From the NCBI GenBank assembly GCA_026419785.1, contig JAODTK010003710.1, positions 1 to 64,000 of the forward strand: a stretch of DNA of 64,000 nt. The letters run 5' to 3'. Below are positions 21,101 through 30,227 of this stretch, piece by piece (position 1 is the stretch's first letter; the number at the start of each line of letters is the position of its first letter). The position numbers and the translations under genes are program-made. The DNA is from Sclerodactyla briareus (lineage: Eukaryota > Echinodermata > Holothuroidea > Dendrochirotida > Sclerodactylidae). The notes beneath the pieces were generated by a model, which worked only from the letters and a program-made list of their open reading frames with translations, had not been told where the DNA came from and searched no databases.

Positions 21101-21981
21101 CTTCAAAACTGCAAACAATATACCCCTATCAGCGGGTGTAAAATAGGGTTGGGAAAATTGAAATTGAAAATCTGAAAATTCACCTGGAATGATTCAATAT
21201 GTCAGGACCAGATTAGTCAAACATCCGCAAGTTCTCTGAGATCTGGGAAGTTGTGAAAATTATGCAAATTGTTGGTTCGCATTCATGTGGCAACGGCCAC
21301 TTCCGAACCATCTGAGATTCCTTTCCGGTGGACAGGCATGCAATGTTTTGGGCCAATCAGAATATTTTTTTTTAAAAGACCTTGTGTAACGTCCACAGAG
21401 TTTCTGGCAGCTACAGCAGTGGCGACACTAGAAAACCTACCTGGATACTACAGCACAGTACTTTTGAGAAGAGTACTGATCCTGTAATGGGCACCCTCTT
21501 TCTAAAAATCTACACTTCCAACTCAATTTGCATTGTGGGTATCTGTTGTGAATGCAAACTGCACAGTGTCAGTGATGTACTTGTAGCACCGAGTGGTTGC
21601 ACAGTTGGTTAGAGCATTCTACAGCATACCACCCAGGAGTCATACAAGACTCTTGAAAAAATGGTACCTGGAATTGGAAGTCCTTAGTTTGGCAAGCAGA
21701 GTCTGAAAGAGGGGAGGTTAGTTTCAAGTAACCAACTGGTCTAATAATGGCACGGCAGTCTCGGACTTGGAATCTGGTCTGAATCCGGCAAATTGATCTG
21801 GATCACGTAGATATGTTGTCAACTGTTCCGCTCCCAAATGCATGTGGTTCTAAGAAGGGTCATGTAATGAAGCCCCCACAAGGGAGGCAGGAACCAAGGA
21901 ACTCTGTTTTTGTTTCTTCTTTTACAGCCAAGTCAGAGAAAGAGAGGACAGAAGAAAAAGAAGAAACAGTCAATGGAATGA
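154..21981 (+). CDS. NOP58: Nop58, C/D-box snoRNP core protein (12 exons, 5' partial)
   Basis: Nop58 binds C/D-box snoRNAs with fibrillarin, Nop56 and the 15.5K protein, and directs rRNA 2'-O-methylation in the nucleolus. The exons read in order as the family protein: [17 protein letters not shown] (N-terminal domain), [38 protein letters not shown] (NOSIC region), then [32 protein letters not shown] and [15 protein letters not shown] (Nop domain). The protein closes with an acidic/basic tail and a short Lys-rich last exon ending in TGA. The first coding exon (about 16 residues) is upstream of the window. Splice phases agree between neighbouring exons. Several exons carry one-base indels that break the frame, although the amino-acid content is otherwise well kept. 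Ten of eleven introns contain a C/D snoRNA-like unit. Nop56 is the closest paralogue, but the match to Nop58 is better throughout. Confidence 0.96.
1297..1395. repeat. 15-bp tandem repeat in NOP58 intron
   Basis: About six or seven imperfect copies of a unit like TGATTTGCCCCCCAT lie head to tail. The C-run lengths vary between copies. Nothing else is recognisable here. Confidence 0.9.
1661..1748 (+). ncRNA. C/D snoRNA-like, family B copy 1
   Basis: C box ATGATGG at 1666-1672; guide CGTGGGTAATA at 1677-1687; D' box CTGA at 1688-1691; D box CTGA at 1741-1744; closing stem GGTC/GACC. After D' a small hairpin (GTTCT / AGAAC) is followed by a possible C' box, as in the other two copies. The terminal stem is weak, and the homologous TCTCATTGG further upstream (about 1641) suggests the true ends may be wider. 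It lies in a NOP58 intron in sense orientation. Confidence 0.6.
2270..2322 (+). CDS. NOP58: NOP58 exon 3
   Basis: This 53-bp exon encodes [17 protein letters not shown], the family's VKLKxFEKF motif at the end of the N-terminal domain. The acceptor is CTAACAG and the donor GTACAG. The frame is open and fits both neighbouring exons (one base before, one base after). Confidence 0.95.
3539..3652 (+). ncRNA. C/D snoRNA, family B copy 2
   Basis: A perfect C box ATGATGA (3557-3563) and D box CTGA (3637-3640) are closed by an 11-bp stem, CATCTCACTTG / CAAGTGAGATG. The guide CCGTGGGTAATA (3565-3576) sits before a D' variant ATGA. A small hairpin follows D'. It is a sense-strand unit inside a NOP58 intron. 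The nine nucleotides GTGGGTAAT can pair with the conserved 18S stretch AUUACCCAC, which is short for a guide, so the target is tentative. Confidence 0.85.
5742..5869 (+). CDS. NOP58: NOP58 exon 4
   Basis: This 128-bp exon encodes [20 protein letters not shown] and ends MQMGNVIK. It corresponds to the conserved TALxEGKxxKxLKKxLKKIV segment of Nop58. The acceptor is CTGGGCAG and the donor GTATGT. The frame is intact and ends in phase 0. Confidence 0.96.
6081..6166. repeat. Poly-C run of 86 bases
   Basis: Eighty-six consecutive C residues lie within a NOP58 intron. The long poly-Pro and poly-Gly reading frames across it are artefacts of the run. Such a tract can fold as an i-motif (C strand) or G-quadruplex (G strand). 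Its written length is likely inexact. Confidence 0.95.
6259..6335 (+). ncRNA. C/D snoRNA, family A copy 1
   Basis: C box ATGATGT (6267-6273), guide AATCTGTCAATCCT (6282-6295), D' CTGA (6296-6299), C'-like TCTGAGGA (6306-6313), D box CTGA (6325-6328), closing stem CCTCTGC / GCAGAGG. The 14-nt guide is fully complementary to AGGAUUGACAGAUU, a universally conserved 18S segment. The fifth base from D' pairs with the first U of GGAUUG. I recall this as the U33/snR55-type site (human U1326); the numbering should be checked. Sense strand, NOP58 intron. Confidence 0.92.
7632..7768 (+). CDS. NOP58: NOP58 exon 5
   Basis: This 137-bp exon encodes [20 protein letters not shown] and continues through [18 protein letters not shown], matching the family's C(I/V)Hxxxx(N/Q)ELMRGIR and MxLGLAHS motifs. 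The acceptor is TTTCTGGCAG and the donor GTGAGA. It is intact and ends in phase 2 (AG of a Ser/Arg codon). Confidence 0.96.
9251..9363 (+). ncRNA. C/D snoRNA, family B copy 3
   Basis: A perfect 10-bp terminal stem GTCTCATTTG / CAAATGAGAC encloses C box variant ATGAGGA (9268-9274), guide CCGTGGGTAATA (9276-9287), D' CTGA (9288-9291), a CCCCC/GGGGG hairpin, a C'-like TATGATT and D box CTGA (9349-9352). The guide matches the copy at 3.5 kb exactly while the stem and hairpin sequences differ and still pair. Confidence 0.88.
9998..10061 (+). CDS. NOP58: NOP58 exon 6 (several one-base indels)
   Basis: This short exon should encode the family's LSRYRLKFSxDKVDTMIVQAI. Pieces are seen in different frames: RYRLKF, then VDTM, then QAI. 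At least four single-base differences are needed to join them, for example in the T run after the acceptor and in AAGTG before the VDT segment. The acceptor GAAACAG and donor GTAAGT are good. The identification rests on these fragments and on the position between the LGLAH exon and the LLDDMDKEL exon. Confidence 0.75.
10392..10477 (+). ncRNA. C/D snoRNA, family A copy 2
   Basis: A perfect 12-bp terminal stem AATGTTCTTCGC / GCGAAGAACATT flanks C box ATGATGG (10405-10411) and D box CTGA (10462-10465). The guide ATCTGTCAATCCT (10419-10431) matches family A; D' is degenerate (TGGA). A C'-like TCTGAGGA follows. The stem differs completely from copy 1, so the pairing is conserved rather than the sequence. 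Confidence 0.92.
11340..11760 (-). repeat. Dispersed ~300-bp repeat, minus orientation
   Basis: Carries the marks of a family seen elsewhere here: a 'GATGAAGTTAATACT...GGGTTCCCCAT' block, then ATTGTTTGGGGTCAGTCAAAGG and AGAGGTCA. The same block occurs in reverse orientation at 33, 36 and 42 kb. No coding potential is evident; class unknown. Confidence 0.65.
11965..12086 (+). CDS. NOP58: NOP58 exon 7 (NOSIC region)
   Basis: The exon encodes [20 protein letters not shown] and [20 protein letters not shown], the NOSIC block that contacts the snoRNP core. The acceptor is CTTTGGCAG. Two in-phase donors exist: GTAAGC after 12086 and GTGAGT after 12098. The second would add VSYS. The frame is intact. 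I give the shorter form, but the choice is open. Confidence 0.92.
12626..12701 (+). ncRNA. C/D snoRNA-like, family A copy 3 (degenerate)
   Basis: Stem GTCTTTGC / GCAAAGAC, D box CTGA (12690-12693), D' CTGA (12660-12663) and C'-like TCTGAGGA are present. The C box reads GCGATGT and the guide reads CTGTCATCT, each a base or two short of the other copies. The losses look like the single-base deletions seen in nearby exons, so it may be functional in the true genome. Confidence 0.75.
13030..13600 (-). repeat. Dispersed repeat, two tandem units, minus orientation
   Basis: Two diverged units of roughly 300 bp share 'AACACGATAAGTTC'-like, 'TAGCTTGTTAACACG', 'ACATGATCCCCTATTTTGGG' and 'AGTTCATACTC' blocks. 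They belong to the family at 11.3, 33, 36 and 42 kb, in reverse orientation to the latter three. Confidence 0.7.
13604..13845 (+). repeat. ~45-bp tandem array abutting NOP58 exon 8
   Basis: About five imperfect units contain CCTTCCCCTCTATGAACTAG and CCCTCAGTTCACAGGA-like text. Each unit supplies a pyrimidine tract and a CAG, i.e. a potential 3' splice site. The last unit provides the acceptor used for the exon call. Confidence 0.8.
13839..14003 (+). CDS. NOP58: NOP58 exon 8 (indels; start uncertain)
   Basis: Fragments [22 protein letters not shown] and NITYLCDQ lie in different frames but in the order expected for the family's LPEDLExxIKxAAEISMGTEVS...LC. At least three single-base changes separate them. 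The start was taken at GTTCACAG; an AG at 13868 is another option. The next exon begins with the matching VIEMTDYR. The donor reads GTTGGT, which is weak. Confidence 0.75.
15034..15156 (+). CDS. NOP58: NOP58 exon 9 (several one-base indels)
   Basis: The exon starts VIEMTDYR and ends with LVGARLIA, two anchors of the Nop domain. Between them YLKNRM, PNLT and LVG occur in different frames, so about five bases are missing or extra, nearly all next to short homopolymers. Acceptor CCACCAG, donor GTAATA. Length 123 against about 127 expected. Confidence 0.85.
15528..15621 (+). ncRNA. C/D snoRNA, family A copy 4
   Basis: A 14-bp terminal stem with one G-U pair (CTTGAAGTCTTTGC / GCAAAGATTTCAAG) encloses C box ATGATGT (15543-15549), guide AATCTGTCAATCCA (15560-15573), D' CTGA (15574-15577), C'-like GTTGAGA (15588-15594) and D CTGA (15604-15607). 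Lies in the intron before NOP58 exon 10. Confidence 0.93.
16026..16188 (+). CDS. NOP58: NOP58 exon 10 (Nop domain core)
   Basis: The exon encodes [40 protein letters not shown] and [13 protein letters not shown], the most conserved stretch of the Nop domain. The body is open. Only the join to the preceding exon is one base short (GGC then CGC expected). Donor GTGAGG, phase 0. Confidence 0.95.
17612..17693 (+). ncRNA. C/D snoRNA-like, family C copy 1
   Basis: A perfect 10-bp stem ATGATTTGCC / GGCAAATCAT closes the unit. The 3' guide TTTTGTCACTACC precedes a D box that reads C-GA (T missing). The C box position reads GCTGAGG, a poor match. Internal text (GGACTGGA, CCATGACAG) aligns with the copy at 20.6 kb. 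The guide can pair over 13 bp, with one G-U, to GGUAGUGACGAAA of 18S rRNA. Confidence 0.7.
18184..18319 (+). CDS. NOP58: NOP58 exon 11 (one extra A)
   Basis: The exon encodes [20 protein letters not shown] and DNSAEIGLE, then runs into TAA. Removing one A from the GGAAAT run at about 18269-18271 restores [16 protein letters not shown]. Acceptor TTTTCAG, donor GTGAGT. With the correction the exon is 135 bp and ends in phase 0. Confidence 0.94.
18718..19021 (+). repeat. Local duplication including a decayed NOP58 exon end
   Basis: The segment 18817-18906 copies the end of NOP58 exon 11 and its donor (18298-18380): ACGACAACTC..., then GGTGAGT, then AGCAGCT. In the copy the frame carries TGA. 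On either side, 18718-18815 and 18916-19018 are copies of each other (TTTAGCGAGGCAAGATTAAA-like text, then GGTACCTG). The block is an intronic tandem duplication. Confidence 0.75.
19090..19173 (+). ncRNA. C/D snoRNA, family A copy 5
   Basis: Terminal stem AATCTTTGC / GCAAAGATT, C box ATGATGT (19100-19106), guide AATCTGTCAATCCA (19117-19130), D' CTGA (19131-19134), C'-like GTTGAGA (19145-19151) and D CTGA (19161-19164). All boxes are good. It is 218 bases before the acceptor of NOP58 exon 12. Confidence 0.94.
19392..19660 (+). CDS. NOP58: NOP58 exon 12 (tail; one base missing)
   Basis: The exon encodes [20 protein letters not shown] and [17 protein letters not shown], the start of the charged Nop58 tail. 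After EEQAEEE the written frame ends at TGA (19617-19619). The +1 frame continues with [21 protein letters not shown] to a good donor (GTAGGT) in the phase used by the last exon. A single missing base near 19590-19600 explains this. Confidence 0.92.
20635..20705 (+). ncRNA. C/D snoRNA, family C copy 2
   Basis: C box ATGATGT (20640-20646) and D box CTGA (20698-20701) sit inside a short TGCC/GGCA stem. The guide TTTTGTCACTAC before D can pair with GUAGUGACGAAA of 18S rRNA (12 bp, one G-U). The fifth base from D pairs with the A of GGUAG, the same site as in the copy at 17.6 kb. D' (CTGG) and C' (ATGACAG) are degenerate. Confidence 0.8.
21928..21981 (+). CDS. NOP58: NOP58 last exon and stop
   Basis: After TTTTACAG the phase-0 frame reads [17 protein letters not shown] and TGA. 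A Lys-rich end is typical of Nop58. The 3' UTR follows. No convincing poly(A) signal was identified close by; an AATAAA at about 23937 is far away and doubtful. Confidence 0.85.
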   Translation, partial: PSQRKRGQKKKKKQSME

Positions 21982-24020
21982 AGAACATCTCTTTTCTTTA
22001 CAAGTTCCTTTTTTCAGTGTTGGTAGGATCGTGTCAATCTATCATCCGTAGGGTCAATCAAAGCAGTTTTGAAACCATAGCTCCTTGTACAATATGTGGG
22101 TTGGGCGTGCCCAGGGTAGGCAGCAATTGATTGAGACTGGGAGCTCTAGGGGTTGGGGTTGAAGTTCAGTTTGGAAGGTTGCATGGTACGATTGTAACCC
22201 GGCGTATATTTGGATACGTAGACTTGTGGATAATTGTCATTCCATAGTGAAACATGGAAGATCAAAAAATTTTCGTCAGGTGGCCAAGAATCCATGAAGA
22301 AGCTCCAGCAAAGATTGCTCTAACTGAAGTGAAGCATTGAGACATACTGCCTAAACCAGTGAATACCTTGCTTGGAAAATTAGTCCTAGGAAGAGATTGA
22401 TGAACCTTGCAAGAGTGATACGTGGCTGAGGTTAATCACTGAGCATTGTCGGATGGACGAGACTGGATTCGTTGGATCACAAGATTCTGGCTCAAAGTGG
22501 TTGCTTTCATTTTAACAGTCATTTTGTAGTTTGAACATTTTTCACTTTTGCCTGTGATGAATGTTCAAAAACGACCCAAAAACAACAACATTGTGACATT
22601 ACACTGGTGTTGTCGCTGATCATGCTTCTTGCATTGAAGGTTTGGAAGGTGTTAATGAGTCACTGGGAATAATCTGACCATTCAACTTGTAACAAACTCT
22701 CCAGAATGATTTTACACTGCTGACGGTTCTGGGTTTTATTTCTTGTAGAGGAAAATGTCAGTACAGTAACATAAAATTGTAAACTGCCTTGAAATATTAA
22801 TTACCTCAGCAAAATACCCTCAATTGAAAATCACCCCGTTTCAGGGAAAATCAGACGTTGTACCGTGTTCATGTATAAAATATGATTCATTGATTCTACA
22901 GAATCACCCTCAGTCAGACCAGAAATACTGTGGTGCGTTTCTTCGTATTGAAGGAAATGCTGGGCTAGTGCGTATTCCAAAAACGGGATGCTGGAACAGG
23001 TATTATCATAATACGTTCTCCTGAGTAAACATGTACATACAAAGACTCGTGACGAAATATAAAAGCTTTCTGAAGACCCCAGCCCTCTACAAAGAAGTGG
23101 TTCTGCCTCGAGAATTTTTCAGTTGACTGGTTTAGGACACCTTCCTATGCTCAGCAGTTTGCTTGTAGATATTGTTGTTTAAATCAGTGTGTTCATCAAA
23201 GAGATGACTAAAGTGCTGAAGCATGGGTCTCAGTGCCCATTTGTACCCAGAGTAAGTGAGGGTAACTGGTATCTCCCTTTTCCTTCGCAAAATTAAAGTG
23301 GTGATTTCATCAACTCCTGTGGAAAGTAATCAAAATATAAAAAGAGAGAAAAAAACATGCTGGCTTTTTTTTTTACTGTGTATTTATTTTGTCTCTCTGA
23401 ACACAATTTTGAGACGACTGTTGCCTGCATGCCCCTCTCTCACGTATCCTGCACCTGAATTTTATACAGGTGGTGGGACATACCATAGGGACCACTCCTA
23501 ACTGTGTGTATTGTAGAAAACCAATTACCAATTTTCCAGTGGGGAAAGTGGTGGCGTGTACTTTCGGAGTCACATTACTGTTGTCCTCGTCAACATTCAA
23601 TACTGCTGATCATGATGTACTGGAATAGGTTTTCTTGCTTGGTCTAGCTGTGTCTCCATTCCCTTACTGGGAATAGACACCTGTAAATTATCATTGTTCA
23701 ACATTGCTGCTGTGACTAATATCCAACCCCAACCCCCTGAGACTGCAACAAATAAGCAGTCTGACATTAAGAGGACTCTTGGAATCCAAAAATCTTTATT
23801 TTCAACTTCTAATAATGTTACTGTTGAAACCTGAAATGATGCCGTGTGAATCGTAACTTACTGAATAACAAGCTCCACCCACCCTGATCAGAGGAGGTGA
23901 CTGGTGGATTAAATCAATTCACAAAAATTTGCTGTCAATAAACAGATAGTGCTGGAGTAAGTCATTAACGAATGTACTGACAATAACAAGAAACTCATGG
24001 CAGGAGCCAAATAGCAGAGG
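21982..24020. other. NOP58 3' UTR and downstream intergenic DNA
   Basis: No recognisable exon, RNA gene or transposon ORF is seen. The short open frames here have no family resemblance. Confidence 0.6.
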
Positions 24021-24425
24021 TTATCCCCGCAAACACTTACGGGGAATATTATTGTTTGCCGCCGTACAGAAACGTTGCGTTATGTTAGCGCAATAACGCT
24101 TTATCTGATTGCCCGGAAAAAGAGTGGCACACATCTCCGCTCTAGTGGGTTTTATATGAAAATCCGAGTTCATAATTACCGAGTTTCTCACGTCGAATTT
24201 GAAACCAAAACTACAGTTGGCCTGAACAACAGGAGGGCATTTCAAGTCACTGGAGGTCAAATTGGATTCATCTAAAACGAGGTCCACAAAGGGATGTTTC
24301 TGTGTGGGGATATACACTCGGCGTTTTACTCGGAAGTTGAATGCCAAGGCATAAGGACTATGGGTGGTCTTTGAGGCCTTTAGTGGGTGCATTACTGTCA
24401 CATGAAATAAAACAAGCTCGCGCAT
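24021..24425 (-). other. Unassigned 134-codon open frame
   Basis: An ATG-to-stop frame of 134 codons lies between the two genes. The product resembles no family I know, has no signal peptide or membrane segment, and is rich in Asn, Thr and Lys. It may be chance or a repeat remnant. Confidence 0.15.
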
Positions 24426-25084
24426 ATCCGTTCAAGATCTCGGGTGTACTGCAAATGTTCGCAGGGCAAAAGCAAATGGCACATGCCGGTAACTTCCCCC
24501 AATGATCATCTATTCACATCGAAATTAACAAGCCAGTCAAGTATTCTAACATGCAAAGGTGTACTGGAAAGCGAGGTGTATTATCTCCCCCAAAAAACAG
24601 ATTGTAATTCGATGAGATGTAAGGATTTCCAGGTCTGTTGTTAATGCTAGGTATTCATTATAAATGCAAAACATTGTGTACTAGTAAACTTTCCGGCACG
24701 ATGTATAGTTTACGCCAACATGTCCTGTCATCACGTAATTATGTGACTTCGCCCCTTTAGACATCGGACAGACAGTACAGGCTCTTTCTGGCACAGAGCA
24801 TTGTGACGATCGTGAAAATTCAAGTGCTGTATTTGAACAACCTAGGTATCATTGATCTTCTAGTCCTCCAGCACGATTCCAAAAGCGAGCACAAGGCGAA
24901 TTTTATTAGGCTGTGATGGACACTTAATTCTATGCAACACTCAAATTAAGCGAGCCCCCCTGTTGTGAACCTTTTCGTCAAGGAGCAGGGAGGGGCAAGC
25001 TTCTCGTTCATTTACCGTGGTAACGGTTTATCATGAATGGGAATGGCGTTCCACTAAACGGAAGTAAAAAAAAAAAGGCTTCAT

Positions 25085-26137
25085 GGAAAATCCAACGATG
25101 ACGGACATTCAACCCCAAAAATAGCCCCATATATGGAATAAGTTGGAAGTTAACATTCCGACCACAATTCAATGCAAAACAAAAGGTATAGTTCGCTGAA
25201 CCGACGTTGGCGACGAGTGAAAAATTCAAAGTTTTGTTTTGGATTCTTGTTGTTGAATGAGTTTGCAGAACAAAAGGAAAAATGATAACAGATCGATCCT
25301 CTTCATCTCGATGAGTAATATAAATACAAAAATACAAGTGTTTTCAGTTTTGCTAATGTAGGCGGCCACCTTGAATTCCCCATTCCGATCCCTGATTCTA
25401 CGGTAACCACTTGATTAATAGGCTACTCCCATTCCGTTGGGCTAAATATTGTAGTCAACAATTCGCCTCCTAGGAAGGTTTTTATTTGCTTTTGAAACAA
25501 AAGCTTCCATCTAGCAGAAAACTGAAAAATACTTAAAATATGTTAGTGTTTAGCTACTAAGGGTAGATCGATTAGATACCATGGTCCAAGATACCTGCAA
25601 ACAAAAAAAGTTCCTGTATCCAAGATGACGGACATTCAACCCCAAAAATTATCCCATATATGGAAAAGTTGGAAGTTTTAACATTCCGACCACAAGTCAA
25701 TGCAACACAAAACGGTAGTTGCTGAACACCGCACGTTGGCGAACGAAGTGAAACATTCAAAAAGTTTTTTTTTAGATTCTTGTGTTGAAATGAGTTCAGA
25801 ACAAAGGAAATAACTGATAACAGATCGATCCTCTTCATCTCGATGAACTAAACAATACAAGTGTTTTCAGTTTTGCTCATGGAGGCTGCCACCTGAATTC
25901 CCATTTCCGCATTCCCCATTATTATACGGTAACCACTTCTGGATTCAATATGCTGTACTCCCATTCCGTTGTGTATAAATATTGTAGTCCATAGCTCCTC
26001 GGAATGTTTTTTATGCTTTGAAAACAAAATGCTTTCATCTCAGGCGTAAAACTGAAAATACTTCTTTAAAACTATGTTTAGGGTTTAGCTAATAAGGTAA
26101 GATCGATAGATACCATTGTCCAAGATACCTGCAAATC
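25085..26137. repeat. Tandem duplication, two ~525-bp copies
   Basis: Copy 1 (about 25085-25610) and copy 2 (about 25611-26137) share GATGACGGACATTCAACCCC, then CCATATATGG, AACATTCCGACCACA, CAGATCGATCCTCTTCATCT and, at the end, GTCCAAGATACCTGCAAA. Differences are mostly one-base indels. This could be a true duplication or a mis-assembled haplotype. Confidence 0.85.
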
Positions 26138-28255
26138 TTGGAAAAGCTAATTCAGATAATGGATGAATAATTGCTTCTTTTTGTACTAAAGAACACATCC
26201 AAATGGTCATTATTGCGAATATGTATCATGTACACCCAAATTTGCACGGCGTTTGCTTCGGTGGAAAAGTGTACTTGGAAGTTGTTATAAAAGACACGTT
26301 TTTTTAAAATCTACACAGATTGCTCGTGTGCGGGCATTAGTGTAACATGTAAAAAGTTTTGGTTGCTCTTTCGAAATCCACATGGTTTTGTCCTAGGATC
26401 AGTCTAGTCGAGGTTGTCTCATTATACCAAAATAAAATAATAATAATCGTGGAGAGGACTACAGAAAGTCCATTTACTACGATGAGTCACATATGTTGAT
26501 GTAAAAATAATCTGATAATCTGTTGCCATGTCCAAAACCACAATGCTCCAGTAGTATTAGCTCTCACTGAAGAAGAATCTCTTAGGCATAGAAAAAGCCC
26601 TTCAGGCAAAGGGCAAAGTTACCATGGCAGCTTTCCCCACACTGAGCCGTAAAATTTGTAGACCTTTGGGGGACAATGAAATTTTGTGGGAAAACGCTTA
26701 CATTATATGGAGCAAACAATTTGTAATAATAAAGCGAAATGCCAGTGGAACCAAACAATAGGGTAAATGCACGTAATCGGTTACATAGGGGTGGGGATTG
26801 CCTAATATACGACTGCAAGGTGGTTTTAATATTGGAACTGCCAAAATGTAGTCTCTCACACACGAGCTAATATGGACACATGAATACTATATCGTTCATT
26901 TCTCGCTATGTCCAATTAATGCTGGAAATAAGGGAATAAGTTGGCAATATTATTGTAACTTAACAAAAAGGGAAAATACCTTTGAAATGATGCTCTGGAA
27001 TTGCAGAAGAAAAAAATGCAGAGGCCGATATAATATCAACCACAAGTCGTAGAGGACTGTCGTTGGTTCTCAGATAAAAGAAGTTAGGCGTCCGTCATCT
27101 CTCTGCAAACCTGAATAGATTTGGCATTGTTGCCTGTGTTTTCTTTCCAGATGGTAAACATAATAAATAACTTTGCGGTAATTGGTTATGAGTTGATGAA
27201 ATTAGATCTCATTGCAATGAGGAATATATTACCTTAAAGGCCAAGGGTCAGGTTGAATAGGTTTGGACTTACTTTTGATACTTCTGTTATCGCATCTAAG
27301 GACAGCAGAAAACCCCGACAAAATATAAGCCGATTTTGAGTGTACTGATGAGGGCACAATCAGCGGGTGCAAAATTTGCCTTGTGACATCATTGGGGGGG
27401 AACGAGGAGCCCCTAAATGACATGGGATCCAGATGAAAACACAAATTAAATCCACGATTACCAGAGAATAATCTCATCCATTAGGTAATACTCTTTCGTT
27501 TTCAAGTTATCATGGCACAAATGATAGCAGTTCTGTGTAGGTTCAATGGGCGGCCATTGAGCATCATTCCCTGTGATGTCATAGATTCCCGGAATCTCAG
27601 TAGTAAAGTGTAATATCTCAACCAAGTGACATGCTTAGAAGCTCCACAATTTGGGGTGTGGGGGTTTATATGTACTCTCTTCACATTTGCTAGTTTGAAG
27701 CAAATCTGTTACAGGACCACTGGGCCATTAAATAGAAAAAGAAACGCAACTACAAAATTCCAATTGTTCTCTCCTCACCGTCATTTTCTCGGGGCCAAAT
27801 GCTTGAAAACGAGGGGTGCAGTGTTCATGAGCACTGGGTGCATGCCTACAAATCAACGCCTGGTTTATAAGGTCAACAAACTTATTTCACTCTAATGGCC
27901 ACTCGGGGTCGAGGGTTGGAAATATAGGCTAGGGAAGACGGTCCAGGACCCAAACCAAATATATTCCTGATGGGGCAGGAGGACGCTCTCCTAACAAAAT
28001 CGGTCCCATACACCACTTGACCGGAGTGATTATTGGGCATAATGGCAGAAGCACAGGGCTTAAAATGGCTAAAATTGTGGAGAATGAAACATATGAACCT
28101 TTGGGGCATGCCATTGATGAATTTGCTAGTAATCTTTGGGTTACATCTGGATGTAAAAGAACTTGTAGAATTGGAAATGAAAATGAAGGTTAATATAACA
28201 TTATCGGAATGCTGAGAAGCTGGCTTAAAGTTGGAAGTAAATCTCTCCTTCTCCA
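26138..28255. other. Intergenic DNA, nothing recognised
   Basis: No exon, RNA gene or repeat boundary could be supported on either strand. Confidence 0.5.
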
Positions 28256-28259
28256 TCGA

Positions 28260-28600
28260 TTTAACCATCTCAGAGTTTCCAAAACCATCAGTTCATGTGC
28301 CCCTGGATTTGGTCCCAGGGTTATTGAGATTCTCAAGATTCATCAGTCTCGGTGCCTCTGAGATTTGTTTAAGTTCTTCAAGAATCAGACCATTTCCCCT
28401 GGAGATTCATTAGTTCTCAAGTTCAGAGAATGTGCTCCTGAGATTAACAAGCACGGCAGTTTCTGTGACCCTGAGAATTGGAAGTTCTTGAAGAATCAGA
28501 CCACATACTCTCTCTGGCGGTTCATCAATTCTGCAGCATCGAGGTGTGCTCCTGAGATTCATCAGTTCTCCAAGGATCAGCTCTGTGACTCCTGAGAACT
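28260..28600. repeat. Degenerate tandem repeat (GTGCTCCTGAGATTCATCAG-like)
   Basis: Blocks like TGAGATTCATCAGTTCTCAAG and TTCTTGAAGAATCAGACCA recur about five times with 50-110 bp spacing. Copies are diverged. No coding role is apparent. Confidence 0.65.
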
Positions 28601-30227
28601 GTCTCCTCATCTCACCATCACTGCAACAAAAAAACAAGTGCAAGTCGGAACGGCCTGGTCGTGCGGACGGCAAAACTATTGGCAAAATACACTGCATTTT
28701 TTTTCGCCATTTTCACATTATTGTTGGTTCACAATTCGACTGACCTATACTGACATCTGTCCTAACCATGGGAATGACTTGCGAACATGTCACACATTAG
28801 CCTCTAATATGTGCTTGGATATCAGTGCCCATTCCTAAGACTGTGGCAGTGAAACCAGTGGAAACACCTTCCCACAGAATGAAATCTTACTTGTTGACAC
28901 TATTAGTTATAGTTGACCCTCCACACGTTACCATCAAACCAGCATTTGGGGGGGGGAGGGCACAAGCCCCCATTTCTAGGTACCAATGAGGATTGGACCG
29001 AGGATTGTATGATAAACAAATCCTGTGGAGGCAGGATCTAATGTAAAACTAGGGCGAGTGCGATGTGAATTGAAAGAAAAATAATGTCCCCCTGGACAAT
29101 AGGTTTTATTGTCTTCAACTATTATGCAGAACTGGATCTTCTGATAGAAAGGTAAACACTGCTCAGCAGAGGATGGAGTCTAAGTAATGTAACAACTTGT
29201 CTGGCAGCGGGAGCTCAAAATAAAGTTGGAAATTGGGGTAATTAATTGGATTAATTTAAAATCTAATAACACTATGCGAACATTAAATGTAGCTAAGGAT
29301 AGCCAGTAGAAAGATTCAGGCCACCCACAAAGTTTCACCTGATCGCATATATGGTTTAGAAGTATGAATGAACGTGACGAACAGAACCAGGGACGAACGC
29401 GAACGAACGGAGAGACATGATGACTGTAGAGCTGCTCTCCCTCCGCTAAAAAGATAAATGATGAAGATTTAGGTTCATAGCCGTCTTGAGGCAGGGTCTC
29501 CTTTCAAATGAACTAGGGACTGAATCCCTGGTCGTTGGTAAACTGGTAAAGTTCATCCCTGCACCACCCAGGAGGTACGTTCCCTCACACCTACTACACC
29601 GATGCAGAGGGCATTATTTCTGTTATTGTGCAGGTATCCACCTTTCATGTGGGTAGTGTGAGACATTGGAGGAGACATGCATTGCCTGTCAGCACGCGGA
29701 AAAAGCAAATCAGGCTTCAATGGGGTGGGGGACGATTAAAGTACAAATCTATAGAATCTACTGACATCCTTGAATATAAGATAATAATAAACAACATTCC
29801 ACGAAACTCTCTTTTGAAGCAGAGGAAATACAGTTGGCCTGGAGCTTTCAGAAGGTAAATGTGATAGACAGACTTCACACAGATCGAACCCCTCCTCTGC
29901 AACCATCATTCTCACCTGACTGCACCTAGAATGAGCTGTGCAATCAATTTGTTCATACACTGATCAATGCATGGTTTGAGGCACAGACAGTTCTGGCAGG
30001 GTGCCAAAAGTTTGATGAAACACATCATTTTCAACCCACCATTTTAACATCGGTCAAGCCATCCGATGATTAGCCATCCCTGCTTACTACAAACGGGTGA
30101 TACTGCAGGCATATTGTACAGCCCACAGAGGGCCACAGGCGTGGGGCAGTGTGGAAACTAGATGGTGAGAATCGATGCAGGTTTAATGCTGGCCTCCACC
30201 CACAAGCCATCTTGGTGCGGAAATTAC
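28600..30227. other. Region downstream of the SLC4 gene's last recognised exon
   Basis: The C-terminal exon(s) and 3' UTR of the minus-strand SLC4 gene should lie here. I could not identify them. The frame reads on past 30228 for about 14 codons to a stop, which would give an alternative end if the donor is not used. Confidence 0.4.
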
